In this document: one piece after another, positions 7,993 through 14,780 of the stretch
How the letters are laid out: every line of letters starts with the position of its first letter
Position numbering within the stretch: position 1 is the first letter of the stretch
Origin: Paracoccaceae bacterium
GTDB lineage: Bacteria; Pseudomonadota; Alphaproteobacteria; Rhodobacterales; Rhodobacteraceae
Assembly (NCBI GenBank): GCA_015485375.1
Contig: WFTU01000016.1
Coordinates: 1-14,780 of the forward strand
Length of the DNA stretch: 14,780 bases
Reading direction: 5' to 3'
Notes under the pieces: generated by a model
Database searches by the model: none
What the model was told of the DNA's origin: nothing
Seen by the model: only the letters and a program-made list of their open reading frames with translations
Made by a program: the position numbers and the translations under genes

Positions 7993-8886
7993 ATGAAAAA
8001 GAGAGTCACGAAAGCAATTTTTCCGGTCGCCGGACTGGGCACACGGTTCCTGCCTGCTACAAAATCCATTCCCAAGGAAATCATGACGTTGGTGGATCGC
8101 CCGCTGATCCAGTATGCGATTGACGAGGCGCGCGAGGCCGGCATCAAGGAATTCATTTTTGTCACCGCCAAAGGCAAGGGCGCGCTGGAAGACTATTTCG
8201 ATGCCGCGCCGGAGCTGGAAAAAGCCCTGCGCAAGAAAAACAAAACCGACCTGCTGCAAGAACTGAAGGCGACCGATATGGATAGCGGTGCTATCGCCTA
8301 CATCCGCCAGCGCGAGGCTCTGGGCCTTGGCCACGCGGTCTGGTGTGCCCGCCGTCTGATCGGAAACGAGCCGTTCGCCGTTATTTTGCCCGACGATGTA
8401 ATCTCGGCTGAAAAATCCTGCCTGTTGCAGATGGTGCAGCAATATGAAGAAACCCGCGGCAATATTGTGGCGGCGATGGAGGTATCGAACGAGCAGGTGT
8501 CCTCCTACGGTATCATTGACCCTGCCGAAGACATGGGACAGATCGTAGCGGTCAGGGATATGGCCGAGAAACCGGCACCTGCCGAGGCCCCTTCCAATCT
8601 TGCCGTGATCGGGCGCTATATTCTGGAACCCTCGGTGCTCAAACGCCTCAGCACGCTCAAGCGTGGCAGCGGCGATGAAATCCAGCTGACCGATGCGATT
8701 GCTGCCGAAGCGCGCGAGGAAGGCAATGTCTTCGGTTACCGTTTTGACGGGCAGCGCTATGACTGCGGATCAAAAATCGGCTACCTGAAGGCGACGATTG
8801 CCTTCGGTCTGGCCCGCGACGACCTGAAAGAAGAACTGGCCGACTTTCTTGACGGTGCCATCGCCCGCCGTCGCGCCGCGGAATAG
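7993..8886 (+). CDS. galU: UTP-glucose-1-phosphate uridylyltransferase GalU
   Basis: Makes UDP-glucose from UTP and glucose-1-phosphate in the cytoplasm, the entry point to UDP-glucose and UDP-galactose pools. The 297-residue length is typical. The N-terminal nucleotide-binding loop FPVAGLGTRFLPATKSIPKE (10-29) is intact, PDDV (133-136) carries the metal-site aspartate, and YDCGSKIGYLKA (256-267) is the conserved C-terminal block of the GalU family. GAGG lies 6 bases before the ATG. galE follows after 14 bp, so UDP-glucose made here would feed the epimerase directly. The pair sits inside a block of glycosyltransferases, which fits precursor supply for a surface polysaccharide. Identification is confident. 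Confidence 0.96.
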   Translation: MKKRVTKAIFPVAGLGTRFLPATKSIPKEIMTLVDRPLIQYAIDEAREAGIKEFIFVTAKGKGALEDYFDAAPELEKALRKKNKTDLLQELKATDMDSGAIAYIRQREALGLGHAVWCARRLIGNEPFAVILPDDVISAEKSCLLQMVQQYEETRGNIVAAMEVSNEQVSSYGIIDPAEDMGQIVAVRDMAEKPAPAEAPSNLAVIGRYILEPSVLKRLSTLKRGSGDEIQLTDAIAAEAREEGNVFGYRFDGQRYDCGSKIGYLKATIAFGLARDDLKEELADFLDGAIARRRAAE

Positions 8887-8900
8887 GAGACCGGACCGGA

Positions 8901-9884
8901 ATGACGAAGGTTCTGGTTACCGGCGGCGCAGGTTACATCGGCTCCCACGCCTGCAAGGCGCTGGCGGCGGCGGGGTACGAGCCGGTTGCTTTTGACAACC
9001 TGTCCACCGGCTGGCGCGACGCCGTGCAATTCGGCCCGTTCGAGGAGGGCGACCTGCGCGATGCGGAAAGCATTTCCGAAGTGGTTCGCAAACACTCCCC
9101 GGCCGCCATCATGCACTTTGCCTCGCTGGCCGAGGTCGGGCAGTCCATGGAGGATCCGGCGCTCTACTGGCATACCAACGTCCTTGGCTCGCTCAATCTG
9201 TTGCAGGCTGCGGTCGATCATGGTGTGCCGAAGTTTATTTTCTCCTCGACCTGCGCAACCTACGGCGATCACGACAGGGTATTGCTGGATGAAAACACCC
9301 CGCAACGTCCGATCAATGCCTACGGCGCCTCGAAACTTGCGGTCGAGCAGATGCTGGCGAATTTTTCCGGGCGTTTCGGGTTTTCCTACACGATTTTCCG
9401 GTATTTCAATGTCGCGGGCGCTGATGCCTCCGGCGAGATCGGGGAATTCCACGACCCCGAAACCCATTTGATCCCTCTGGCTATCGACGCCGCAACAGGG
9501 CGGCGCCCGACACTGACAATTTTTGGCCGCGACTATCCAACGCCCGACGGCACCTGCGTGCGCGACTATGTGCATGTCAGCGATCTGGTCGATGCCCATG
9601 TGGCCGGACTGGAATATCTGGAGGCGGGCAACCCGTCGAATGTGTTCAACCTCGGCACCGGCCACGGGTTCTCTGTGCAGCAGGTGGTGGATGTCGTCGC
9701 GAACGAAACCGGCAACAACACCCCCGCAAAGGACGGACCACGCCGCGCCGGCGATTGCGCTGCTCTGGTCAGCGGCAGCGCGCGCGCGGGCGAGGTTCTG
9801 GGCTGGTCGCCCGACCGCTCGACCTTGCCGCAAATGGTGCGCGACGCAATGCGCTGGCATGCAGGCAAGGGGTATTCAGGCTGA
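8901..9884 (+). CDS. galE: UDP-glucose 4-epimerase GalE
   Basis: NAD-dependent extended short-chain dehydrogenase that interconverts UDP-glucose and UDP-galactose. The 327 residues match the family. Visible signatures are the NAD-binding GGAGYIGSH (8-16), Asp32-Asn33 in the FDNLSTG block, DLRD (51-54), HFAS (72-75), SST (115-117) and the catalytic Tyr141-x3-Lys145 in YGASK. An AGGAG ribosome-binding site lies just upstream. It is 14 bp after galU, and its stop codon abuts the ATG of the following glycosyltransferase, so the three are co-translated from one message. Some relatives act on N-acetylated UDP-hexosamines; the sequence does not exclude that, but the pairing with galU favours glucose/galactose. 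Confidence 0.95.
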   Translation: MTKVLVTGGAGYIGSHACKALAAAGYEPVAFDNLSTGWRDAVQFGPFEEGDLRDAESISEVVRKHSPAAIMHFASLAEVGQSMEDPALYWHTNVLGSLNLLQAAVDHGVPKFIFSSTCATYGDHDRVLLDENTPQRPINAYGASKLAVEQMLANFSGRFGFSYTIFRYFNVAGADASGEIGEFHDPETHLIPLAIDAATGRRPTLTIFGRDYPTPDGTCVRDYVHVSDLVDAHVAGLEYLEAGNPSNVFNLGTGHGFSVQQVVDVVANETGNNTPAKDGPRRAGDCAALVSGSARAGEVLGWSPDRSTLPQMVRDAMRWHAGKGYSG

Positions 9885-11072
9885 ATGGGTCCGGTCGTTC
9901 TGGATATTTCCCGCACCGTTTCCCGCGCAGCCCGCGGAAGGGTGACGGGAATAGACCGGGTGGAACGGGCCTATATCGCGCATTTTCTGGAATGGCCTGA
10001 GCCGGTGGCGTTTGTCTGCAAAACCCGCAACCGGACGGCTGTTCTGGATCGTGCGGGTATGGAGGAGTTTCTCGCCCTCGCAGCCTCGGGCGGACCATGG
10101 GACCGGCCGGATTTCTGGAGGCTCTCCCAAAGCGCCGACCGGAAAAACCTTTCCGCAGTTTTCGCTACCGTCCGGCGTTTGGCCCGTGGCACATTGCCGA
10201 AGTCTTTCGTCTATCTGAACGTCGGGCATAGCAACCTCGACCGCGGGTTTCTGGATTCGATGCGAAAAGCGGGGGCCAGCCGTCTGGTCGTTCTTGTGCA
10301 CGATATGATCCCGCTCGATTTTCCCGAGTTCTGCCGCGCCGAAACGACCGGGGAATTCGCGACCAGAATGCGCGCCGTGATTTCTTGCGCCGATCTGGTG
10401 ATTTGCAATTCGGAGCAGACCGCGAAGCGACTGGACTTCTGGGCAAGAAAATGGGGATGCGCCGACATCAGGCGACAGGTAATCCCCCTGGGAACCGACC
10501 CGCTGCCCGCACGACCGCGTGCAGCAAGCGGGCACCCTGCCTTTGTCGTTCTCGGAACGATCGAACCGCGCAAGAACCATCGCCTGCTTCTGAACATATG
10601 GAGCCGCTTCGCCCGTGATTTACCTCCTGAAAGCATACCGCACCTGCATATCGTCGGAAATCGCGGCTGGATGAATGCCGATGTTTTCAAGGTTCTGGAC
10701 ACTGCGAATTTCATGGGACAGACCGTATTCGAACACGGCCCGCTACCGGACGAACAGGTCGCAAGATTGCTTGCAGAAGCCCGCGCCCTTCTGTTTCCGT
10801 CGTTCGCCGAAGGCTTCGGATATCCGGCGATCGAAGCGCTTCAATCGGGCACTCCGGTGCTTGCCGCCCCGCTTGCAAGCCTGCAAGAAGTTGTGTGCAA
10901 GGGAATCACCTACATTGAACCGGAAGACGAGGCGGGATGGAGCGATGCAATCCTGACGCTGTCCAGCGAGGCTCCAATGACCGTTTCCCCGCAAGATTTC
11001 CCGGATTGGGACAATCATTTCCATAATGTTGCCACAGTTCTGTCAGACAAGTATGGTGGTAAAGATTGTTAA
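9885..11072 (+). CDS. Glycosyltransferase family 4 (GT-B) protein
   Basis: A 395-residue GT-B retaining glycosyltransferase, probably cytoplasmic and acting on a membrane-linked acceptor. The N-terminus has LDISRTVSRAARGRVTGIDRVERAY (split here as LDISRTVSR, 6-14, and TGIDRVERAY, 21-30), a pattern shared with mannosyl/rhamnosyl-transferase relatives. The C-terminal Rossmann half contains VIPLGT (199-204), GTIEPRKNH (224-232) with a conserved basic pair, and the EX7E motif E309-GFGYPAI-E317 that contacts the donor sugar-nucleotide. The ATG directly follows the galE TGA. A 12-bp gap separates it from the next gene. The donor cannot be predicted. Family confident. Confidence 0.92.
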   Translation: MGPVVLDISRTVSRAARGRVTGIDRVERAYIAHFLEWPEPVAFVCKTRNRTAVLDRAGMEEFLALAASGGPWDRPDFWRLSQSADRKNLSAVFATVRRLARGTLPKSFVYLNVGHSNLDRGFLDSMRKAGASRLVVLVHDMIPLDFPEFCRAETTGEFATRMRAVISCADLVICNSEQTAKRLDFWARKWGCADIRRQVIPLGTDPLPARPRAASGHPAFVVLGTIEPRKNHRLLLNIWSRFARDLPPESIPHLHIVGNRGWMNADVFKVLDTANFMGQTVFEHGPLPDEQVARLLAEARALLFPSFAEGFGYPAIEALQSGTPVLAAPLASLQEVVCKGITYIEPEDEAGWSDAILTLSSEAPMTVSPQDFPDWDNHFHNVATVLSDKYGGKDC

Positions 11073-11084
11073 TATGTTGGTCCT

Positions 11085-12107
11085 ATGAGCCGTTTTGAAA
11101 AATTCGCAGATTCATTTTATCTGCGCCACCAGCGACGCATTCGCAGAATTCGCGCGCTTCGTAAACAGAAAGAACTGAGCCTCGTCCGGGACCGGAGCGG
11201 GGAGTGTTCCGATTCCGGTATTTTCCTGTTTTCCGTCGTTCACAACGAACAGGCCAGACTTCCGTATTTTCTGGAGTATTATCGCAAGCTCGGCATCGAG
11301 CATTTCTTCTTTGTCGACAACAATTCCGAGGACGGCTCGCGCGCATATCTTGCCGCGCAGCCGGATGTTTCCCTCTGGCGGGCGGATGCCAGCTACAAGC
11401 GGGCGCATTTCGGGATGGACTGGGTCAACAGCCTCCTGCGCCGCTACGCGCAGGGCCATTGGGCGTTGATCGTCGATATCGACGAATTCTTTATCTATCC
11501 CTACTGCGACACGCGCCCGCTTGCGGCGCTGACCGACTGGCTCGACGCTTCGTCGATCAAGTCTTTCGGGGCCTTGTTGCTGGATATGTATCCGGCGGAA
11601 CATCTCGACGATGCCCAGAATATGACCGGCCGGAACCCGTTTGATTTCCTGACCCATTTCGACGCCGGAAACTACACCCAGAAACCCAACCGGCGGTATG
11701 GCAATATCTGGATTCAGGGCGGGCCACGCCAGCGGACATTTTTCGGGGACAATCCGGCGCAGGCACCGGCCCTCAACAAGATCCCGCTGGTCAAATGGCA
11801 GCGTGGAAACGTGTTCATCAGCTCCACCCATACGTTGTTGCCGCGCGGCCTGAACAACACCTACGAGGAATGGGGGGGCGAGAAAATCTGTGGCGCGCTG
11901 TTACATGCCAAACTTCTGCCGGACCTGAAACACAAGGCCGAGCGCGAGTTGACCCGCCGCCAGCATTATGCCGGCAGCCGCGAATACCGCGCCTATCGCG
12001 AGGCGGAGGGAACAGGTGTCGATCTGATGCACGACCACTCTACCCGCTATCTCGGCTGGCAGCAGCTTGAAAACCTCGGGCTGATGTCGATGGGAGGATG
12101 GGCATGA
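11085..12107 (+). CDS. Glycosyltransferase family 2-like protein (Glyco_tranf_2_4 type)
   Basis: A 340-residue GT-A fold protein resembling the GT2-type family that also includes GT92-like members. A basic N-terminus (RRIRRIRALRKQK) precedes FSVVHNEQARLPYFLEYYRKLG, the nucleotide-binding DNNSEDGS (78-85) and the metal-binding DIDEFF (131-136). The C-terminal part has HTLLP and HDHSTRYLGW, both probably catalytic-domain features. No membrane helix is seen. Spacing from the previous stop is 12 bp with no good ribosome-binding site. Its stop overlaps the start of the next gene. Such proteins are common in polysaccharide loci, but the sugar transferred is not known. Confidence 0.88.
   Translation: MSRFEKFADSFYLRHQRRIRRIRALRKQKELSLVRDRSGECSDSGIFLFSVVHNEQARLPYFLEYYRKLGIEHFFFVDNNSEDGSRAYLAAQPDVSLWRADASYKRAHFGMDWVNSLLRRYAQGHWALIVDIDEFFIYPYCDTRPLAALTDWLDASSIKSFGALLLDMYPAEHLDDAQNMTGRNPFDFLTHFDAGNYTQKPNRRYGNIWIQGGPRQRTFFGDNPAQAPALNKIPLVKWQRGNVFISSTHTLLPRGLNNTYEEWGGEKICGALLHAKLLPDLKHKAERELTRRQHYAGSREYRAYREAEGTGVDLMHDHSTRYLGWQQLENLGLMSMGGWA
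12092..12097 (+). promoter_or_regulatory. Shine-Dalgarno GGGAGG deciding the start of the GT14-like gene
   Basis: GGGAGG lies inside the 3' end of the preceding gene. Two in-frame ATG codons follow, at 12098 and 12104. The site has zero spacing to the first and 6 bases to the second, so 12104 is the better start and gives the same 4-bp ATGA overlap used elsewhere in the run. Confidence 0.7.
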
Positions 12108-13786
12108 CACTGGCCGTCGCCATCCTCGCGGACCGTCATCTGGACCGGGTCGCGCAACTGGCCAGATCGCTGGCCAGATCGGAGGTCAAAGTCTGCATCC
12201 ACGTCGATGCCAACGTTGCCGCCGAGGATTTCTTTCGCCTGAAACGCAGTATTTCCGACCAGGCAGACGTTGTATTCACCGACCGTATCGCCTGCGACTG
12301 GGGGCATTTCTCTCTGGTCGAGGCGGAGCTGGAGCTTTGCCGCACGATCCTGTCCAAATGGGATTCTGTACAGCACATCCAGTTGATCAGCGGGGACAGC
12401 CTGCCGGTCAAACCGCTCTCGGACCTGAAAGCCCACCTGTCCCGCTTTCCGAATGTCGACTTTATCGAGAGCGTCTCGGTCATCAAGGACAACTGGATCG
12501 TTGGCGGACTGGGGATCGAGCGTTTCACCCTGCGGTTTCCGTTCCTCTGGAAAAGACAGCGCCGCCTGTTCGACCTATGGGTTTCATTGCAGCGGAAGCT
12601 GCGCCTGCAACGCGCGATTCCCGATACTATCCAGCCGCATATCGGCAGCCAGTGGTGGTGCCTGACACGCAAGACGGTCTCGGCCATTCTGAATGATCCC
12701 GACAAGCCGTCGATTGACGCCTATTTCCGGACAACATGGATACCGGACGAATCCTATTTCCAGACGCTGGCCCGCAAGCATGCGAGCGTGCTTCAATCCC
12801 GTTCCCTGGTGTTTTCCCATTTCGACCATCAGGGCAAGCCGGTGATGTATTACGATGATCACGCGGATATGCTGACCGAAATCAACGCGTTTTTTGCTCG
12901 CAAAATCTGGCACGGGGCCGACAGGCTGTATCGCCGGTTTGCCGAAAACTCGGCACCGGTGGTGGCCTATCCTGTCAACTCGATGCCGTCGCATATTGCC
13001 GAAGCAACCGAGCGTCGGCGTATCGGACGCGCCGGTTTGCGCATGATCGGTCGCGCCCCGAACAGGTGGTGCGAGCCGCAAGAAGAAACAGCGGTCCGCT
13101 ATCAGGTATTCAGCGGAGTCGCCGCCTGTTACCCGGACATTCGCGATTGGTTCGGGCAAAAAACCGATATCCCTGTCCACGGCCGGCTGTTCGCCCCCGA
13201 CCGGGTGCATTTTGCCGACGAGGCCGATGTCGGTCCGGGCGGCCTGTCCAGCCGCCCCAATATTCGGGACAATGCGCCCCAGTGTTTCTTGCGAAACCTG
13301 ACCTGGCAATCGCGGGACAGCACGTTCGCTTTCGCATACGAGCCGCTCGATAATGTGATGATCGCGAAATTTCTGGCCGGCGATGTAAACGCCAGAATAC
13401 ATGTCGTCCAGTATGGCTGGATTCCGGATCTGGCGCGCCGCGGCATCACCAACCCGGATGTGTTGCGCGTGGTATCCAATCATCTCCTGTCACGGGAAGA
13501 GGCGTTTCTCACGGCGATCTCGGGCATCGAGGCGAAATGTTCCGTGCGCCTCTGGACGCTGGGCCAGGCACTGTCCGATCCTGCGCCGGTTCTGACCGCT
13601 ATGCTGACGGGGCTGGGTGTCGCAGACGCCCGCCCGCCGATGGCATTGCCCGAAATCGCGGATATGGACAAGGTCCACGCCTTTGCCCGAATGCTGAAAA
13701 ACATCGGTGTTGATATTGATTTGCACAAACTGGATACTGGACCTGCGCGGGAGGTAAATCCGCTGGCAGTTTCGGTTAGACAATGA
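12104..13786 (+). CDS. GT14-like (core-2/I-branching type) glycosyltransferase with C-terminal DUF5928-type domain
   Basis: A 560-residue protein. The first 290 residues follow the core-2/I-branching beta-1,6-N-acetylglucosaminyltransferase pattern (GT14): HVDAN, CDWGHFSLVEAEL, ISGDSLPV (95-102), GSQWWCLTRK and PDESYFQTL (214-222), the last equivalent to the conserved DE-containing block of that family. The remaining 270 residues contain no motif I know; I believe they correspond to DUF5928, a domain I associate with Rhodobacteraceae GT14 proteins, but this needs a profile search. A single polypeptide with two domains suggests branching coupled to another step. The start at 12104 is supported by an internal Shine-Dalgarno. 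A 12-bp tandem duplication lies in its 5' end. It overlaps both neighbours by 4 bp. Not membrane-spanning as far as I can see. Confidence 0.82.
   Translation: MTLAVAILADRHLDRVAQLARSLARSEVKVCIHVDANVAAEDFFRLKRSISDQADVVFTDRIACDWGHFSLVEAELELCRTILSKWDSVQHIQLISGDSLPVKPLSDLKAHLSRFPNVDFIESVSVIKDNWIVGGLGIERFTLRFPFLWKRQRRLFDLWVSLQRKLRLQRAIPDTIQPHIGSQWWCLTRKTVSAILNDPDKPSIDAYFRTTWIPDESYFQTLARKHASVLQSRSLVFSHFDHQGKPVMYYDDHADMLTEINAFFARKIWHGADRLYRRFAENSAPVVAYPVNSMPSHIAEATERRRIGRAGLRMIGRAPNRWCEPQEETAVRYQVFSGVAACYPDIRDWFGQKTDIPVHGRLFAPDRVHFADEADVGPGGLSSRPNIRDNAPQCFLRNLTWQSRDSTFAFAYEPLDNVMIAKFLAGDVNARIHVVQYGWIPDLARRGITNPDVLRVVSNHLLSREEAFLTAISGIEAKCSVRLWTLGQALSDPAPVLTAMLTGLGVADARPPMALPEIADMDKVHAFARMLKNIGVDIDLHKLDTGPAREVNPLAVSVRQ
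12158..12181 (+). repeat. In-frame 12-bp tandem duplication in the GT14-like gene
   Basis: CTGGCCAGATCG occurs twice back to back with no mismatch, starting on a codon boundary and encoding LARS-LARS at residues 19-26. Twelve bases is four codons, so a gain or loss of one unit would keep the frame. The second copy lies on a predicted N-terminal helix. Confidence 0.9.
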
Positions 13787-14780
13787 ATCAACGAAAATTC
13801 CGGTATTTCGCCATTTTCGGAACCATGCGTAGCGGGTCGAACCTGCTGGAGCAGTCGCTGAACCAGTTCGACGACATTCGCTGTTACGGCGAGCTGTTCA
13901 ACCCCGCCTTCATTGGCGGCCCGAAAGCGAAACACACCTTCGGGTTTTCACTGGCGGATCGCGAGCAGGATCCTCTGGCGCTGATCGAGGCGATGATAGA
14001 CGCCACCGGTGACGCCATCGCCGGTTTTCGTATCTTTGACGGCCACGATCCACGCGTTACACGACACGCCCTGCAGGATCCGCAATGCGCCAAAATCCTG
14101 CTCCGCCGCGATCTGCTGGACAGCTATATTTCTCTGAAAATCGCCCGGAAAACCGACCAGTGGCTGTTGCGAAACGCTCCGCACCGCAAGAAAGCGAAAG
14201 TGCGTTTCGATGCCGGGGAATTCGCGCGATACCGGCGGGACAAGAAGGTCTATTTCAGCGACATCCGCAAAACCCTGCAGGAAAGCGGCCAGACCGCTTT
14301 CGAGATTGATTATCCCGCGCAAAAAAGCGTCAGCGTCCTGAACGGCATTGCAAAGCACCTCGGCGCCTCGGCGCGCCTGAAAAATGTCAAGGAAACACTG
14401 CGCCCGCAAAACCCCGAACCCTTGTCGCAGAAGGTGGAAAACTTCGACGAAATGCAGGAGGCGCTTTCCCTCGGTACCGAGCGGGACGCCAACCAGACCC
14501 TCGATCCGCAGATGCGCGCCAATATTCCGCGCATGATCACCTGCACCGCCCATCCGATCCTGTTCACGCCGGTTCCGGGCGGTCCGAACGAGGAGGTCCT
14601 GCGCTGGATGGCCCGCCTCGACGAGGCCCCCGAACCGCCAACCGGCTACCTGAGTGCTGTGCAGGACGGGTTGCTGCTGCACACCGGTCACAGCCAGCGC
14701 ACCCTGTTCGAGTGGATGCACTCCAACCCCGACGTGCAGGTTCTGAGCGCCGTGCGCCACCCGCTGCCCCGTGTTTACGA
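13783..14780 (+). CDS. PAPS-dependent sulfotransferase (NodH/LPS-sulfotransferase-like), 3' end beyond the window
   Basis: 332 codons are visible and the frame is still open at the edge. The N-terminus has the 5'-phosphosulfate-binding loop FGTMRSGSNLLEQSL (12-26) and, after about 80 residues, KILLRRDLLDSYISL (104-118), in which Arg109 and Ser117 have the spacing of the 3'-phosphate-binding Arg/Ser of PAPS sulfotransferases. This should transfer sulfate from PAPS to a carbohydrate or lipid acceptor in the cytoplasm. The stretch from about residue 257 (HPILFTPVPGG, then SAVRHPLPRVYE) looks like a second, degenerate sulfotransferase-like module, because its order mimics the HIPKTAGT and RDPxxRxxS elements of family 2 enzymes. 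The start overlaps the previous stop by 4 bp. With cysQ at the head of the run, a sulfated glycan is a plausible product. Confidence 0.85.
   Translation, partial: MNQRKFRYFAIFGTMRSGSNLLEQSLNQFDDIRCYGELFNPAFIGGPKAKHTFGFSLADREQDPLALIEAMIDATGDAIAGFRIFDGHDPRVTRHALQDPQCAKILLRRDLLDSYISLKIARKTDQWLLRNAPHRKKAKVRFDAGEFARYRRDKKVYFSDIRKTLQESGQTAFEIDYPAQKSVSVLNGIAKHLGASARLKNVKETLRPQNPEPLSQKVENFDEMQEALSLGTERDANQTLDPQMRANIPRMITCTAHPILFTPVPGGPNEEVLRWMARLDEAPEPPTGYLSAVQDGLLLHTGHSQRTLFEWMHSNPDVQVLSAVRHPLPRVY

Noticed and set aside
8781..9860. A 359-codon minus-strand frame opposite galE
   Set aside because: Antisense to a certain gene; no motif, no ribosome-binding site.
12098..12100. Upstream ATG for the GT14-like gene
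   Set aside because: It directly abuts the Shine-Dalgarno with no spacing; the ATG at 12104 is correctly spaced and gives the common 4-bp overlap.

Overview
The window looks like chromosomal DNA from a GC-rich alphaproteobacterium, most likely a marine Rhodobacteraceae (Roseobacter-type) species. This rests on the style of DnaK/DnaJ, an alphaproteobacterial-looking heat-shock promoter, and a surface-polysaccharide gene set that includes a GT14/DUF5928-type protein. The genus assignment is inference; no rRNA gene or other taxonomic marker is present.

Left part (1-3240, minus strand): the dnaK-dnaJ chaperone pair. dnaJ runs off the left edge. A strong hairpin with a T tract lies between the two genes and probably sets the dnaK:dnaJ transcript ratio. 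Upstream of dnaK is a CTTGCA-N17-CTATATA element that fits the alphaproteobacterial RpoH (sigma-32) consensus. A compact hairpin sits close to the predicted 5' end of the mRNA.

Middle left (3252-4909, minus strand): a tight three-gene unit reading toward dnaK. It holds an ABC-2 polysaccharide-export permease (KpsM/Wzm type), a YciA-type acyl-CoA thioesterase and a MaoC/NodN-type hot-dog hydratase. The permease has no ATPase gene beside it here.

Right part (5026-14780, plus strand): a long polysaccharide-biosynthesis run that diverges from the permease across a 116-bp gap. Order: cysQ (PAP phosphatase), kdsB-like CMP-Kdo synthetase, GT2 glycosyltransferase, galU, galE, GT4 glycosyltransferase, a second GT2-type glycosyltransferase, a GT14-like glycosyltransferase with a long C-terminal extension, and a sulfotransferase cut by the right edge. 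Most junctions are 4-bp start/stop overlaps or near-abutting genes. The exception is an 83-bp gap before galU that carries repeated GGACAA boxes.

Together the genes suggest a capsule or surface glycan. GalU/GalE supply UDP-glucose and UDP-galactose, the KdsB-like enzyme supplies an activated Kdo-type sugar, four glycosyltransferases assemble the chain, a PAPS-dependent sulfotransferase may decorate it, CysQ would remove the PAP by-product, and the divergent permease would export the product. The sulfated-glycan idea is the main system-level hypothesis here; it is inference from gene content.
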